Source of the DNA: Exiguobacterium alkaliphilum 12/1
Lineage (GTDB): Bacteria; Bacillota; Bacilli; Exiguobacteriales; Exiguobacteriaceae
Reading direction: 5' to 3'
DNA length: 64,000 nt
NCBI RefSeq assembly: GCF_000714435.1
Contig: NZ_JJMW01000015.1
Location: 142,698 to 206,697 of the forward strand
Below the pieces are notes generated by a model. That model saw nothing but the letters and a program-made list of their open reading frames with translations. It had not been told where the DNA came from and made no database searches. The position numbers and the translations under genes are program-made. Positions 55,059 to 63,965 of the stretch are shown here, piece after piece. Positions within the stretch are counted from its first letter, which is position 1. Each line of letters opens with the position of its first letter.

Positions 55059-56590
55059 GATGTCCCTCTCTCTTCTACACGTAGTTCGATGGCCTGGTCG
55101 ATGGCGCGTTCGAGGTGTTTCTTATGTCGAACCCCGCGTTGCAGTTCAAAGCGGGCGGTGTCAGTCGTTTGTAAGTGGAAGACGAGCCCGTCCTCATTTG
55201 TCGCGACATCGAGATGATCGATGATTTGCCGCTCCGTCAAGTCGAGGGCGTCGACAAGTTTGACGATTGAGCCGAGCAGTTCAAGGCTTTTCAACATCTT
55301 CGAATCAAACCATTCGGGAAAGCCTTCGATATGTTGGTCGAGCAGTCGTCGCGATTTGTACGACGAGACGAGGGCGAGGGCGAGACGGTCCTCGTTATTG
55401 AGCCCTTTGAAGTCGTTCGTTGTAATCAAATGGAACGTATGGTCGCTCTTGTTGTTGTGGTCGATGTATTCACCGACGTAGGCAAGGCGGCAAGCGCCTT
55501 CTAACAGTCCAGGCTCATACGGTTTCGGTTTGATCACTTTCGTCTCAATCAATCCGGTATAGATTTGGCGGGCCAGATGGATGAGGTGGCGGTGACGCTC
55601 CGGATTGACGTCATACTGTTGCTCGAAATGCCGGAAGCTTTCCTCTTTCACATCGGCAAACCGGACCTCATCGTTCGCCTTCAAATAATATTCGTAGAAC
55701 AGGCCTTCGCGGAGACCGTTATTGCTCATCGTGAACTCGGGTACTTTCAAATAGCGGGCGAGTTCGCCGATCGCCGTCACGGCAGGGGCGATGATATCGA
55801 CCCGGTCTTTCGATAGGCCATCGAGCCGCCCGAGTTGCTTACTCGATTGGCCGACGAGTTCATCGACGACTTCCTCGAGCCGATCGGCATCGATCGTGTA
55901 CTGATGAATCCCTTCAAGCGGAAAGTGAGACAGCGATTGTTCGACCCGGACCAAGTTTCGCGCCGTCCCGCCGACACCGACGAGCGGGACGCCGTGCGGT
56001 TCGAGCCAGTCGAGGTCTTTGAATGATTTTTTCAAGAAAGAGATGAGTTGCTTCCGCTCCTCTTTCGTCATCACTTCACCTTTCATGAAGTCGTTCGTGA
56101 GCGTAACGGCACCGAACGGGAAACTGTGATAGAAGACGAGCTCCCGGTCTTTGAAGTATGTCACTTCCATCGAACCGCCCCCGATGTCGACCGAGTACCC
56201 GTCCTCGATATACGTCGAGTTGACGATGGCCGAATAGCCGTAGAACGCCTCCTCATAATCGCTCAACAACCGAATCTCCATTCCGGTCGCTTGACGGACT
56301 TCGGCTAAAATCGCATCGGAGTTACTTGCGTTTCGAATCGCGGCAGTTGCCACAGGTAGCGTCTCCAAAACATCGTGGTGGTCATTCAAGCTGATAAAAT
56401 GTTGTAACGTCTCAATCAACGAGCTAATTCCTTCAGCGGAAAGTTCATTGTCTTCGGTGATGTGGCTCGAGAGGCGAGCGACTTCCTTCACGTTCAGACG
56501 TTCAAAATACTGACCGTGACCGTTCACCTCAAAGATGACGTTTCGAATCGAGTTCGACCCGATGTCAATGACTGCTAATTTTTTTTCCAC
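55055..56590 (-). CDS. ppx: Exopolyphosphatase (Ppx/GppA family)
   Basis: Releases phosphate from polyphosphate ends or acts on pppGpp. The 511-residue protein has the ASKHA ATPase fold: LAVIDIGSNSIRNV (phosphate 1), SVDIGGGSMEV (phosphate 2) and VGGTARNLV, followed by a C-terminal HD-like domain (HRHLIHLARQIY and LVDALDLTERQ). The GTG start (complement of 56588-56590) has AGAGGGGGATG upstream; an extension to 56647 crosses the intergenic repeat and is not used. It is the first gene of ppx-ppk1. The two families differ in substrate, and ppk1 coupling favours exopolyphosphatase. Confidence 0.93.
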   Translation of the reverse strand: MEKKLAVIDIGSNSIRNVIFEVNGHGQYFERLNVKEVARLSSHITEDNELSAEGISSLIETLQHFISLNDHHDVLETLPVATAAIRNASNSDAILAEVRQATGMEIRLLSDYEEAFYGYSAIVNSTYIEDGYSVDIGGGSMEVTYFKDRELVFYHSFPFGAVTLTNDFMKGEVMTKEERKQLISFLKKSFKDLDWLEPHGVPLVGVGGTARNLVRVEQSLSHFPLEGIHQYTIDADRLEEVVDELVGQSSKQLGRLDGLSKDRVDIIAPAVTAIGELARYLKVPEFTMSNNGLREGLFYEYYLKANDEVRFADVKEESFRHFEQQYDVNPERHRHLIHLARQIYTGLIETKVIKPKPYEPGLLEGACRLAYVGEYIDHNNKSDHTFHLITTNDFKGLNNEDRLALALVSSYKSRRLLDQHIEGFPEWFDSKMLKSLELLGSIVKLVDALDLTERQIIDHLDVATNEDGLVFHLQTTDTARFELQRGVRHKKHLERAIDQAIELRVEERGTS

Positions 56591-56619
56591 GGTGCATCCC
56601 CCTCTTTGCGTTACTTTCA

Positions 56620-56643
56620 GTTTACACCGAATTGATTGTAAAC
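56620..56643. promoter_or_regulatory. Inverted repeat upstream of ppx-ppk1
   Basis: GTTTACA (56620-56626), ten bases, TGTAAAC (56637-56643), located 30 bases upstream of the ppx start. A possible operator; which protein binds is not known. TTTACA resembles single PhoP half sites but the repeat is inverted rather than direct. Confidence 0.4.
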
Positions 56644-56698
56644 TCATCTTGATTTCAATAGGACGGACCCGTATCGTTCTACGTTATTTTTCTCAAAC

Positions 56699-56727
56699 TT
56701 GAAGCAATCCGAAATGTTCTGTATAAT
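56699..56727 (+). promoter_or_regulatory. Sigma-A promoter of znuC-znuB-zur
   Basis: TTGAAG (56699-56704), 17-base spacer, perfect TATAAT (56722-56727). Confidence 0.85.
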
Positions 56728-56739
56728 ACAGACGCCAAG

Positions 56740-56760
56740 AAGTAGAAATGATTACGATTT
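56740..56760 (+). promoter_or_regulatory. Zur-like operator
   Basis: Right half ATTACGATTT (56751-56760) is a perfect half of the Bacillus Zur box AAATCGTAATnATTACGATTT; left half AAGTAGAAAT (56740-56749) matches 7 of 10 bases. It sits right after the promoter, where Zur-zinc would block transcription. Confidence 0.75.
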
Positions 56761-56785
56761 AATTAATGAGAGAAGGTTAACGATT

Positions 56786-57544
56786 ATGACGACATCTGTC
56801 GTGAAACTAAATCACGTGTCCTATTACTATGATGGCACGGCCGCGCTCCGAGACGTTTCCATCGAGATTGAGCAAGGGGACTTCGTTGCCATCGTCGGCG
56901 AGAATGGGTCGGGTAAATCGACGCTCATCCGGTCGATTTTAGGATTGTTGACGCCCCAAAGCGGTTCGGTCGAACTGTTCGGCCGGCCCCAATCCCAGTT
57001 TAAAGATAAGTCCCGTATCAGTTACGTTTCCCAAAAAGCAGCCTCGTTTAACTCGGGCTTTCCGGTGACGGTCGAAGAAGTTGTCGCCATGGGGCGGTAT
57101 GGGAGAATCGGCCTGTTTAAACGATTGAATATGGAAGATCAGGCCGCGATTCAAAACGCTCTCGAGACCGTCAATATGTGGCAATATCGAGACCGTAAAA
57201 TCGGGAGTCTGTCGGGTGGTCAACAACAGCGTGTGTTCATCGCCCGTGCCATTGTCAATCAACCGGATTTGTTGATTCTCGATGAGCCGACGGTCGGTGT
57301 CGACCAAAAACATTTGCGCGATTTTTACGAGGTGCTTCACTTGTTGCGTGAGCATACGTCGTGCACGTTCATCCTCGTCACCCATGATTTGAACGTCGTG
57401 ACCGATCTCGTCACGAAAGTCGTCCATCTCGATCGGGGCCGGCTGGCGTGTAACTGCGGTTTGAAAGAATATAGCGAACTGAGTGAGTTGACGGCCATCA
57501 AGCCGTATCCCGTCAAATTGCTCGTTCATGAAGGTTCCTCATGA
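56786..57544 (+). CDS. znuC: Zinc ABC transporter ATP-binding protein
   Basis: ATPase of a high-affinity zinc importer, 252 residues. Walker A is GENGSGKST (residues 38-46), the ABC signature LSGGQQQR lies near 140, Walker B LLILDEPTVG near 165, and the switch histidine in VTHDLN. It overlaps znuB by four bases. The Zur-like operator and the co-located zur gene assign it to zinc rather than manganese. ATG 56786 has an AGAAGG site; longer frames run through the operator. No gene for the extracellular binding lipoprotein ZnuA is in the window. Confidence 0.93.
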   Translation: MTTSVVKLNHVSYYYDGTAALRDVSIEIEQGDFVAIVGENGSGKSTLIRSILGLLTPQSGSVELFGRPQSQFKDKSRISYVSQKAASFNSGFPVTVEEVVAMGRYGRIGLFKRLNMEDQAAIQNALETVNMWQYRDRKIGSLSGGQQQRVFIARAIVNQPDLLILDEPTVGVDQKHLRDFYEVLHLLREHTSCTFILVTHDLNVVTDLVTKVVHLDRGRLACNCGLKEYSELSELTAIKPYPVKLLVHEGSS

Positions 57545-58398
57545 TCTCGGATTTACTCACGTATGGGTTTTTACGTTATGCGTTCATCGCGGCAGTCGTC
57601 ATCGGGTTTACGGCCCCGCTCATCGGCTCGTTTGTCGTCGTTCGGCGGATGAGCTTGATTGCTGATGCTTTGTCGCACGTGACGCTCGCTGGGATTTCCT
57701 TCAGTCTGTTCCTCGGGCAATACGTGTTATTGTTCTCGGACTTGAATCCGCTCTATCTTGGGACGCTCGTCTCGGTGCTGGCGGCACTCGGGCTCGATTG
57801 GCTCCGTAACAAATACGTCCACTTCCAGGAGCTGTCCATCCCGATCATGATGTCGGCTGGGATGGGGTTGAGCGCGATTTTCATCTCGCTCTCTCGCGGC
57901 TTTTCGGTCGATTTGTCGACGCTGTTGTTCGGCTCGATTTCGGCGGTCAGTCCGTCTGACATCGTCTTGATTGTCGGTGTGGCGGTCATCACGGTCGTCG
58001 TCATCACCGTGTTTTATAAACAACTGTTGTTCTTATCGTTCGATGAGGAGCAGGCGAAAGTGTCGGGATTGCCGAGCACGCTGTTGCATCTCGTGTTCAT
58101 GTTCGTCGTCGCCCTCGTCATCGCGGTCAGTATGCGAATCGTCGGGACGTTGCTCGTCTCGAGCTTGATCACGCTTCCGGTTGCGGCTGCGCTCCGGTTC
58201 ACGAAGAGTTTCAAACAGACGATTGTATGGGCCATCATCTTCGGTGAAGTGGCCACAATCGGAGGGCTCGTCCTCGCCTATGAACTTGATGTGGCACCCG
58301 GTGGCGTGATTGTCCTTTTGGCCGTGGGTATTTTAGCTGTCGTCATGGGACTTGAAAAGATTGGGTCGTTGCGGAAGAAGGAGGCTACGTATGAATGA
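57541..58398 (+). CDS. znuB: Zinc ABC transporter permease
   Basis: Membrane permease of the ABC-3 metal family, 285 residues with about eight hydrophobic helices. APLIGSFVVVRRMSLIADALSHVTLAGI, the coupling-helix and family signature, is at residues 22-50. MRIVGTLLVSSLITLPVAAA near 195-215 is also conserved. It overlaps znuC and zur, so three genes form one tight operon. The overlap with zur is eight bases. Confidence 0.93.
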   Translation: MISDLLTYGFLRYAFIAAVVIGFTAPLIGSFVVVRRMSLIADALSHVTLAGISFSLFLGQYVLLFSDLNPLYLGTLVSVLAALGLDWLRNKYVHFQELSIPIMMSAGMGLSAIFISLSRGFSVDLSTLLFGSISAVSPSDIVLIVGVAVITVVVITVFYKQLLFLSFDEEQAKVSGLPSTLLHLVFMFVVALVIAVSMRIVGTLLVSSLITLPVAAALRFTKSFKQTIVWAIIFGEVATIGGLVLAYELDVAPGGVIVLLAVGILAVVMGLEKIGSLRKKEATYE

Positions 58399-58813
58399 GA
58401 CAGAACAACTGAATCGATTGCAATCCTCATCGTTGAAAGTGACGCCGAAGCGGGTTGAGATGTATGCGTACTTGGCTCAGGAGGAACGTTACGTCAGCGC
58501 CAAAGACGTGTTGGACTATATGCGCGCGAAGCACCCGACGATGAGTTTTGACACGGTATATCGCAACTTGAAGTCGTTCGCCGAAGAAGGGCTTCTTGAG
58601 GCGACTGAATTAAGCGGAGAGAAGGCGTTTCGAGTCACATGTAGCGCCGGGCATCACCATCACCATTTGATTTGCCGTGGGTGCGGCAAGACGAAACTGC
58701 TCGACCTCTGTCCGATGCGTTACGTCGAGGCGCTCGACCCGGACTTCGAAGTGATTGATCATAAGTTCGAGATTTATGGGTATTGTAAACAGTGTAAGGC
58801 CTTAAGGGATTGA
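58391..58813 (+). CDS. zur: Fur family zinc uptake regulator Zur
   Basis: Zinc-sensing repressor, 140 residues. A winged helix covers residues 5-75 (MSFDTVYRNLKSFAEEGLL recognition region). Structural zinc is held by C95, C98, C132 and C135. The histidine run at 88-92 (GHHHHHLIC) and C84 supply the regulatory site. ATG 58391 has AAGGAGG and overlaps znuB. Zur with zinc probably binds the box at 56740-56760, so the operon is autoregulated. Bacillus yqfV (zur) stands at this same place before yqfW. Confidence 0.93.
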   Translation: MNETEQLNRLQSSSLKVTPKRVEMYAYLAQEERYVSAKDVLDYMRAKHPTMSFDTVYRNLKSFAEEGLLEATELSGEKAFRVTCSAGHHHHHLICRGCGKTKLLDLCPMRYVEALDPDFEVIDHKFEIYGYCKQCKALRD

Positions 58814-58832
58814 CGACGTCAATCCTTTTTTT
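58807..58832 (+). terminator. znu-zur terminator
   Basis: GGATTGA-CGACG-TCAATCC hairpin (58807-58825) followed by seven T (58826-58832); overlaps the end of zur. Confidence 0.85.
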
Positions 58833-58858
58833 GCTACATCGTGAAGGGGGAGCGAGAG

Positions 58859-60271
58859 ATGATTTATACGGCAAACGAGATTAAACGAGCGGATGCGACC
58901 GCCAAGCAGCAAGGTATGCCTGAGACCGTGTTGATGGAGCGCGCGGCTTCAGCCGTGGCGCATCGACTTCAGCTTCCGGATGAGGCGTCTGTGCTCGTCG
59001 TATGCGGGACTGGAAACAACGGCGGTGACGGTTGGGTGGTGGCGCGTGAACTGGCACAGCGCGGACATGACGTCTTCGTCTGGTCGCCTCTTGGTGCGCC
59101 GAAAACAGACGCTACCTCGATGCATGCGGCATACGTCGAGCAGTACGTCACAATCGTTGACACGCCGCCATCGACCGACTGGATTGTGGACGCTTTATAT
59201 GGGATTGGGTTGAGCGGCGCTGTTACTGGAAAGGGTCGCGACGTCATTTCGTGGCTGATGAGCCAACCTGCAAACATCGTCTCGATCGATGTGCCGTCCG
59301 GCGTCCCAAGTGACACCGCAGACGATTTCGATGGCCACGCCGTAACCGCGATGATGACGTACACGTTGCATGGGTTCAAGCGTTCGGCTTTCTTGCCGAA
59401 GACGGCACCGTATTACGGGGAAGTGGAGCGGGTCGATATCGGTTTGCCGCATACGTCAAGTTGGCGCGTCTTGACCGAAGCCGACTTTGATGACAGTCTG
59501 TTGACGCGGGAACGGTTCAGCCATAAGACGACGTATGGGCGCGGACTATTGATTGGCGGAAGCGAGCATTTGATTGGCGCGCCGTTTTTAGCGGGAAGGG
59601 CGGCACTGCGAACCGGAATCGGTTTGCTCGAGATGATTGTGCCAGAGCAGGCATCACCGCTTAAGGCCGGTCTTCCGGAAGCGATGTATACGAGCGCAGA
59701 CACCATCGCAAATAAAGACGTGGACGCGATTGCGATTGGTCCTGGCATGGTCGAGGGCGAAACGCTCGTTCGTATATGGGAATCCGTTCGTAAAAAAACG
59801 ATGCCTTTAGTCGTGGACGCCGGCGCGCTATCACACGCACATCTCGACGCAGCCGGAACTTTGATTCTGACCCCGCACCCTGGAGAGCTCGCGCGGATGA
59901 CGGGGCAGACGGTCGAGGAGATTGAGGCGGACCGTTTCGGAGTGGCACGTGCGTTCGCGATGCGACACGGTGTCCACTTGATTTTAAAAGGGACGCACAC
60001 CCTCATCGTCACACCTGAAGGGACGGGCGCCGTCAATACGGTCGAAGCGTCGGCCCTCGCCAAAGGTGGGAGCGGGGACGTCCTGACAGGGATGCTCCTT
60101 GCCATGTGGGCCAGGTGCCGACGCATCGAGACTCCACACAATCCGAATGAGCAAGCGGTGCTCTGGCATGCCCTCGCAGCGAAAAAAATGAGTGAATCGA
60201 TGCATCCGGCGAGCGTGCTCGCGAGCGATGTCGTCGAGGCGATTGGGCGCATACAAAAAGAGGAATCCTGA
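58859..60271 (+). CDS. nnr: Bifunctional NAD(P)H-hydrate epimerase / ADP-dependent dehydratase
   Basis: Repairs damaged NADHX and NADPHX. Residues ~1-215 are the YjeF N-terminal epimerase (VVCGTGNNGGDGWVVARELAQRGH, NADPHX epimerase loop). Residues ~220-470 are the ribokinase-like dehydratase that uses ADP (GRGLLIGGSE; LKGTHTLIV; GGSGDVLTGMLLA). ATG 58859 follows AAGGGGGAG; another start at 58841 has no site. At 470 residues it is slightly shorter than many fusions but both domains are complete. It stands alone between the zur terminator and yqfW. Confidence 0.94.
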   Translation: MIYTANEIKRADATAKQQGMPETVLMERAASAVAHRLQLPDEASVLVVCGTGNNGGDGWVVARELAQRGHDVFVWSPLGAPKTDATSMHAAYVEQYVTIVDTPPSTDWIVDALYGIGLSGAVTGKGRDVISWLMSQPANIVSIDVPSGVPSDTADDFDGHAVTAMMTYTLHGFKRSAFLPKTAPYYGEVERVDIGLPHTSSWRVLTEADFDDSLLTRERFSHKTTYGRGLLIGGSEHLIGAPFLAGRAALRTGIGLLEMIVPEQASPLKAGLPEAMYTSADTIANKDVDAIAIGPGMVEGETLVRIWESVRKKTMPLVVDAGALSHAHLDAAGTLILTPHPGELARMTGQTVEEIEADRFGVARAFAMRHGVHLILKGTHTLIVTPEGTGAVNTVEASALAKGGSGDVLTGMLLAMWARCRRIETPHNPNEQAVLWHALAAKKMSESMHPASVLASDVVEAIGRIQKEES

Positions 60272-60285
60272 GATTCCTCTTTTTT
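60255..60285. terminator. Bidirectional terminator between nnr and yqfW
   Basis: AAAAAGAGGAATC (60255-60267) and GATTCCTCTTTTTT (60272-60285) form a perfect stem with a four-base loop; it overlaps the last codons of nnr. Confidence 0.92.
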
Positions 60286-60868
60286 AGCGGGTGGAGATGG
60301 AACGGTTCGCCTCGAAACGGTTCACATAGTGGAGCGCTTCTTTCCAAGAGGCAATCCGTTTCACGCCATGCGGCAACGGTTTTCGATTATACGGCGCATC
60401 GAACAACAGCACCGGAATCTCGGTCTGCTCATGAATCGAGATGGCGTTCTCGTACCGGTCTTCCATGAAGAGGTCGAGCGACAGATCTTGGACGACCCCG
60501 ACCTTGTCGTGACTTCCTGTCATGATCAGTGAATCGAGCGGCAGCGCCTGCTGTTTAATCCAGTCCTCGGTCACAGAGCGGACGGCCTCGCTTCGCGCCG
60601 TCACGTAGTGGAGGCGATGCGTCTTTCGCATATGCCATAAAACGTCACTCACTTCCGTATGCGGCAGCGAGCGGCGATAAATTTCTTCTTCGTGCCCGTG
60701 TTCAATCATGAACTTCCAAAAATCATGTTGCGTCATCGTCGTATACGTGTGCAACTCATATTCGGTCGCGCGTTGATAATCAATCGTGTAACCGAGCGCG
60801 TCGTTCATGTAGTGAAAACAACTTTGCGGGTCCGTGACGGTCCCGTCGAGGTCGATTCCGATATGCAT
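60284..60868 (-). CDS. yqfW: Putative 5'(3')-nucleotidase YqfW (HAD family)
   Basis: HAD-superfamily nucleotidase of 194 residues. The nucleophile motif GIDLDGTVT (Asp6, acid Asp8) is at the N terminus; VTARSE is near 89-94, and the acidic DLFMEDRYENA near 131-141 is motif III/IV. It probably dephosphorylates nucleotides or related small phosphates; the substrate is not known. The ATG follows AAGGAGGGATC. The zur-yqfW neighbourhood is conserved in Bacillus, but here it is on the opposite strand to zur. It is transcribed after ispG, from which it is separated by a hairpin. Confidence 0.88.
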   Translation of the reverse strand: MHIGIDLDGTVTDPQSCFHYMNDALGYTIDYQRATEYELHTYTTMTQHDFWKFMIEHGHEEEIYRRSLPHTEVSDVLWHMRKTHRLHYVTARSEAVRSVTEDWIKQQALPLDSLIMTGSHDKVGVVQDLSLDLFMEDRYENAISIHEQTEIPVLLFDAPYNRKPLPHGVKRIASWKEALHYVNRFEANRSISTR

Positions 60869-60902
60869 GTTGATCCCTCCTTGTTCACAGAGTCTATTTT
60901 AA

Positions 60903-60932
60903 CAAAAACCCGCTCGGTTGCAACCGAGCGGG
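60903..60932 (-). terminator. ispG terminator
   Basis: CCCGCTCGGTT (60909-60919) and AACCGAGCGGG (60922-60932) form an 11-base stem with a very short loop; read on the minus strand it is followed by TTTTTGTT. Confidence 0.8.
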
Positions 60933-60939
60933 AGACAGG

Positions 60940-62061
60940 TTATTTCGATTGATTGGCGAGTTCTTGTTCTTCGAGTTCACGTGCGGCGAGTTTTTCGGCG
61001 ACGATGGCATCGATTTCTTTTTTCAACTCTTCGACCATGGTCGCTTCCGGCACTTTCCGGATGATCTTCCCGTGACGGAAGAGGAGTCCTTCGTTGCGGG
61101 CGCCGGCGATACCGATATCGGCTTCACGAGCTTCCCCTGGGCCGTTGACCGCGCAACCGAGTACGGCGACTTTGATGTTGACGTTAATATTTTGAATGTA
61201 TTCTTCGACCTCTTTGGCGATTGAAATCAAGTCGATCTCAATCCGGCCGCACGTCGGGCACGAGATGAGTGTCGCGGCGTTCGCAGCGAGTCCGAACGAC
61301 TTGAGTACTTCTTTCGCGACTTTCACTTCTTCGACCGGGTCGTCTGAAAGTGAGACGCGCACCGTCGAACCGATTCCGAGTGAGAGAATCGCACCTAAAC
61401 CGGCGGCTGACTTGAGTGAGCCGGAGAAGAGCGGGCCCGACTCGGTAATCCCGACGTGGAGCGGATAGTCAAACGTCTTCGCCGCGAGCGTGTACGCCTC
61501 GAGCGCGAGGTTCACGTCTGACGCTTTGAGCGAGATAATCGTGTTATAGAAACCGAGGTCTTCGAGGATCTTCACGTGGTGCATCGCACTCTCGACCATC
61601 CCTTGGGCCGTCGGATAACCATATTTCTCCAGGAACTGCTTCTCGAGCGAGCCGGCGTTGACACCGATTCGAATCGGGATGCCTTTCGCTTTCGCCGCGT
61701 TGACGACGGCCTCGACTTTTTCACGGCGCCCGATGTTACCCGGGTTGATGCGGATCTTGTCGACACCACTTTCAATCGCTTTCAGTGCCAACTTGTAGTC
61801 GAAGTGGATATCGACGACGAGCGGGATGTTGATGCGGCTCTTGATTTCGGCCAACGCATCTGCGGCCCGTTCATCCGGACATGCGACGCGGACGACTTGG
61901 CATCCGGCCTCTTCGAGACGTAAAATCTCGGCTACGGTCGCCTCGACGTCATGTGTTTTCGTCGTCGTCATCGATTGAATGATGACTTCATCTGATCCCC
62001 CGATGATGAGGTTGCCGACACGAATCGGACGAGTTAGTGAACGGTGTAGTATTTCTGACAT
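60940..62061 (-). CDS. ispG: 4-hydroxy-3-methylbut-2-en-1-yl diphosphate synthase
   Basis: Iron-sulfur enzyme that reduces MEcPP to HMBPP in the MEP pathway. The cluster cysteines are in [10 protein letters not shown] (~268-277) and [10 protein letters not shown]; the substrate-binding TIM barrel covers the first ~260 residues ([12 protein letters not shown] and RINPGNIG). The product has 373 residues, the short bacterial form. Two start codons lie six bases apart: the ATG at 62061 is nine bases after an AAGGAG site, whereas the ATG at 62067 is only three bases after it, so I take the former. The following step, ispH, is at 45865-46818. Confidence 0.95.
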   Translation of the reverse strand: MSEILHRSLTRPIRVGNLIIGGSDEVIIQSMTTTKTHDVEATVAEILRLEEAGCQVVRVACPDERAADALAEIKSRINIPLVVDIHFDYKLALKAIESGVDKIRINPGNIGRREKVEAVVNAAKAKGIPIRIGVNAGSLEKQFLEKYGYPTAQGMVESAMHHVKILEDLGFYNTIISLKASDVNLALEAYTLAAKTFDYPLHVGITESGPLFSGSLKSAAGLGAILSLGIGSTVRVSLSDDPVEEVKVAKEVLKSFGLAANAATLISCPTCGRIEIDLISIAKEVEEYIQNINVNIKVAVLGCAVNGPGEAREADIGIAGARNEGLLFRHGKIIRKVPEATMVEELKKEIDAIVAEKLAARELEEQELANQSK

Positions 62062-62213
62062 ATACATGATCTCCTTCTTTTGGAAAGGTTCCAATCGATA
62101 TAAGATGATAGGTTTCCTATTTATCATAACGAAATGTTTATGAAAAAGCACCCAGCAAGCGTTCATGAGATGTGCTCTTTACAAAAGCTAACGTTATCTT
62201 AACAGATGCTTCA

Positions 62214-62241
62214 TAATTTTCCACCGTCTTAAGACCGATAT
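62214..62241 (+). promoter_or_regulatory. Sigma-D type (flagellar) promoter of the receptor gene
   Basis: TAAT at 62214-62217, 16 bases, ACCGATAT at 62234-62241. The -10 differs by one base from the sigma-D consensus GCCGATAT, and the -35 by one from TAAA. It suits a chemotaxis gene. Confidence 0.6.
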
Positions 62242-62279
62242 AGTAACCGAACCAGCAAGATGGAAAGGTGTGAATCGGA

Positions 62280-63965
62280 TTGCAGTGGATAAGAAGTTGG
62301 AGAAAGCCGATATGGAAAATCGAGCGCAAGTTGCAGTGGATGCTCATGCCGAGCGTCATCCTATTATTTCTTATAACGTTCGCATGGTTTGCGTTCGAGG
62401 CAGAGAAACAGCTCTCGCTAGAGATCGAGAAACGGTTGAACCGAGAGGCGACGGTCGTCCGGGAATCCGTGAAAGTGACGTATGGAGCCTATGTGGCGAA
62501 TAAGCAAGCGCTTGAGCGTTCGCTAAAATCGACCTATATGCAACAAGCCTCTCTCTTATCCGCGGACGGACTCGAGGCGAGTCAATATCTCGTTCGGGAA
62601 GGAGACCTGGCTCTATTGACAGGAAAGCCACTTCGAACGCTTGACACTGAAACGGTGCCAGACGGTGACACGAACCCTCGCTTCATCGAGAGCGCGGACA
62701 CATTTATTTCGGTCATTGCCATCCCAGAACTACGAGCGGATTATCTCCTCGTTGTTTCGAAAGAATCCGTGCTCGGTGCGATGTGGGCGCTCCGAAAACA
62801 GATCATCGTAATGATTGGTGGATCTGTCATCGTCATCATGTTGTTGTTCAGCCACCTGATTCGTCGCGAATTACGGCCGGTCACCCTTTTTTCTGAACGA
62901 CTACGCGATGCGGTGAATACGAGAACGTTCGACCCTGTAAACTTGTATGCTAAGTCATCTGAAATGTTGCACCTCGAGCGAGAATACAATACGTTGATTG
63001 AGTTATGGAACACTTCGATTCACATTTTGACGAAGACATCGATGGCACTTGAGTCGAGTTTACCTACGTTCACGAAACAGCTTGAACGAAACGCCGAACA
63101 GTTAATCGGGTTTCGAGAAGTGGCCACTTCATTAGAAGAGACGAGTGCGTCCTATCAGTTTTACACGAACGAGACGACGCGTCGTTTTACCGACGTCACA
63201 CGTCAGATTGACGAGTTAAATCAAGACATTCAACACGTTGACGAACAAGCGGAGGTACTGGTGAAGTTGTTGATGAACGAACGTTCGTCCTTCCATTCCT
63301 TGCACGGTGAGAGTCAGCAGTTCAAACAGAAGGCGGATGCAATTCAAAAGCGGTTGCTCGAAAGCGAAATCGTGTCAAAACAGGCCGAACACGCGTTGCG
63401 AACGATTGTATCGATGGCGGCGGCGACGAAAATGTTGGCGCTCAATGCATCGATTGAAGCGGCTCGCGCGGGCGAGCACGGGAAAGGGTTCGCTGTCGTC
63501 GCGAGCGAAGTGGGGCAACTGGCGAAAGTGACGAACGATGCCTCGATTTCAGCGGTTTCGGCAATCGAAGCAATGCGGTTCGAGCGAGATGAGACACTAG
63601 GGGACTTAGAGCGATTCAATGCAGACATCGGGGATTTAGGGGATCAATTGACACGACTGGAGTCAGGGATTGAGATGATTGACGCTAGTGTCCGGCGTCA
63701 GGTCGAATCGTATCAAGCGATTGGAGAGATGACGAGAGCGACGGGAGAAGAGCTGTCACAGATGGCGCGGGCGGTTGAGCCGCTCGAAGAAGTCGGGCAG
63801 GCACTTGAAGAGAAATTACAAAGTTTTTATAACGGAGTCGACGTGTTTTCCGACGCACAGACGACGTTACACGTCGCAGGTGTAGAACTTCGTGCGCAGA
63901 GTCAACACGTCCATGACGTCCTCCATACGCTGCAACCGATACAAAAAGACAACCGAGACCGTTAA
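62280..63965 (+). CDS. Methyl-accepting chemotaxis protein
   Basis: A 561-residue chemoreceptor. Transmembrane helices lie at ~22-42 and ~172-195, with a ~130-residue extracellular sensor domain between them. A HAMP-like segment ([14 protein letters not shown]) follows, and a long coiled-coil signalling domain. The hairpin tip that binds CheA/CheW is [31 protein letters not shown] near residues 384-415. The usual [16 protein letters not shown] tip has become [16 protein letters not shown], so it is a somewhat divergent member. TTG 62280 follows GGAAAGGTG. No chemotaxis gene is next to it, so its ligand and class are open. Confidence 0.9.
   Translation: MQWIRSWRKPIWKIERKLQWMLMPSVILLFLITFAWFAFEAEKQLSLEIEKRLNREATVVRESVKVTYGAYVANKQALERSLKSTYMQQASLLSADGLEASQYLVREGDLALLTGKPLRTLDTETVPDGDTNPRFIESADTFISVIAIPELRADYLLVVSKESVLGAMWALRKQIIVMIGGSVIVIMLLFSHLIRRELRPVTLFSERLRDAVNTRTFDPVNLYAKSSEMLHLEREYNTLIELWNTSIHILTKTSMALESSLPTFTKQLERNAEQLIGFREVATSLEETSASYQFYTNETTRRFTDVTRQIDELNQDIQHVDEQAEVLVKLLMNERSSFHSLHGESQQFKQKADAIQKRLLESEIVSKQAEHALRTIVSMAAATKMLALNASIEAARAGEHGKGFAVVASEVGQLAKVTNDASISAVSAIEAMRFERDETLGDLERFNADIGDLGDQLTRLESGIEMIDASVRRQVESYQAIGEMTRATGEELSQMARAVEPLEEVGQALEEKLQSFYNGVDVFSDAQTTLHVAGVELRAQSQHVHDVLHTLQPIQKDNRDR

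Noticed and set aside
59413..60252. 279-codon minus-strand frame across nnr
   Set aside because: Low-complexity serine-rich shadow of the epimerase/dehydratase gene.
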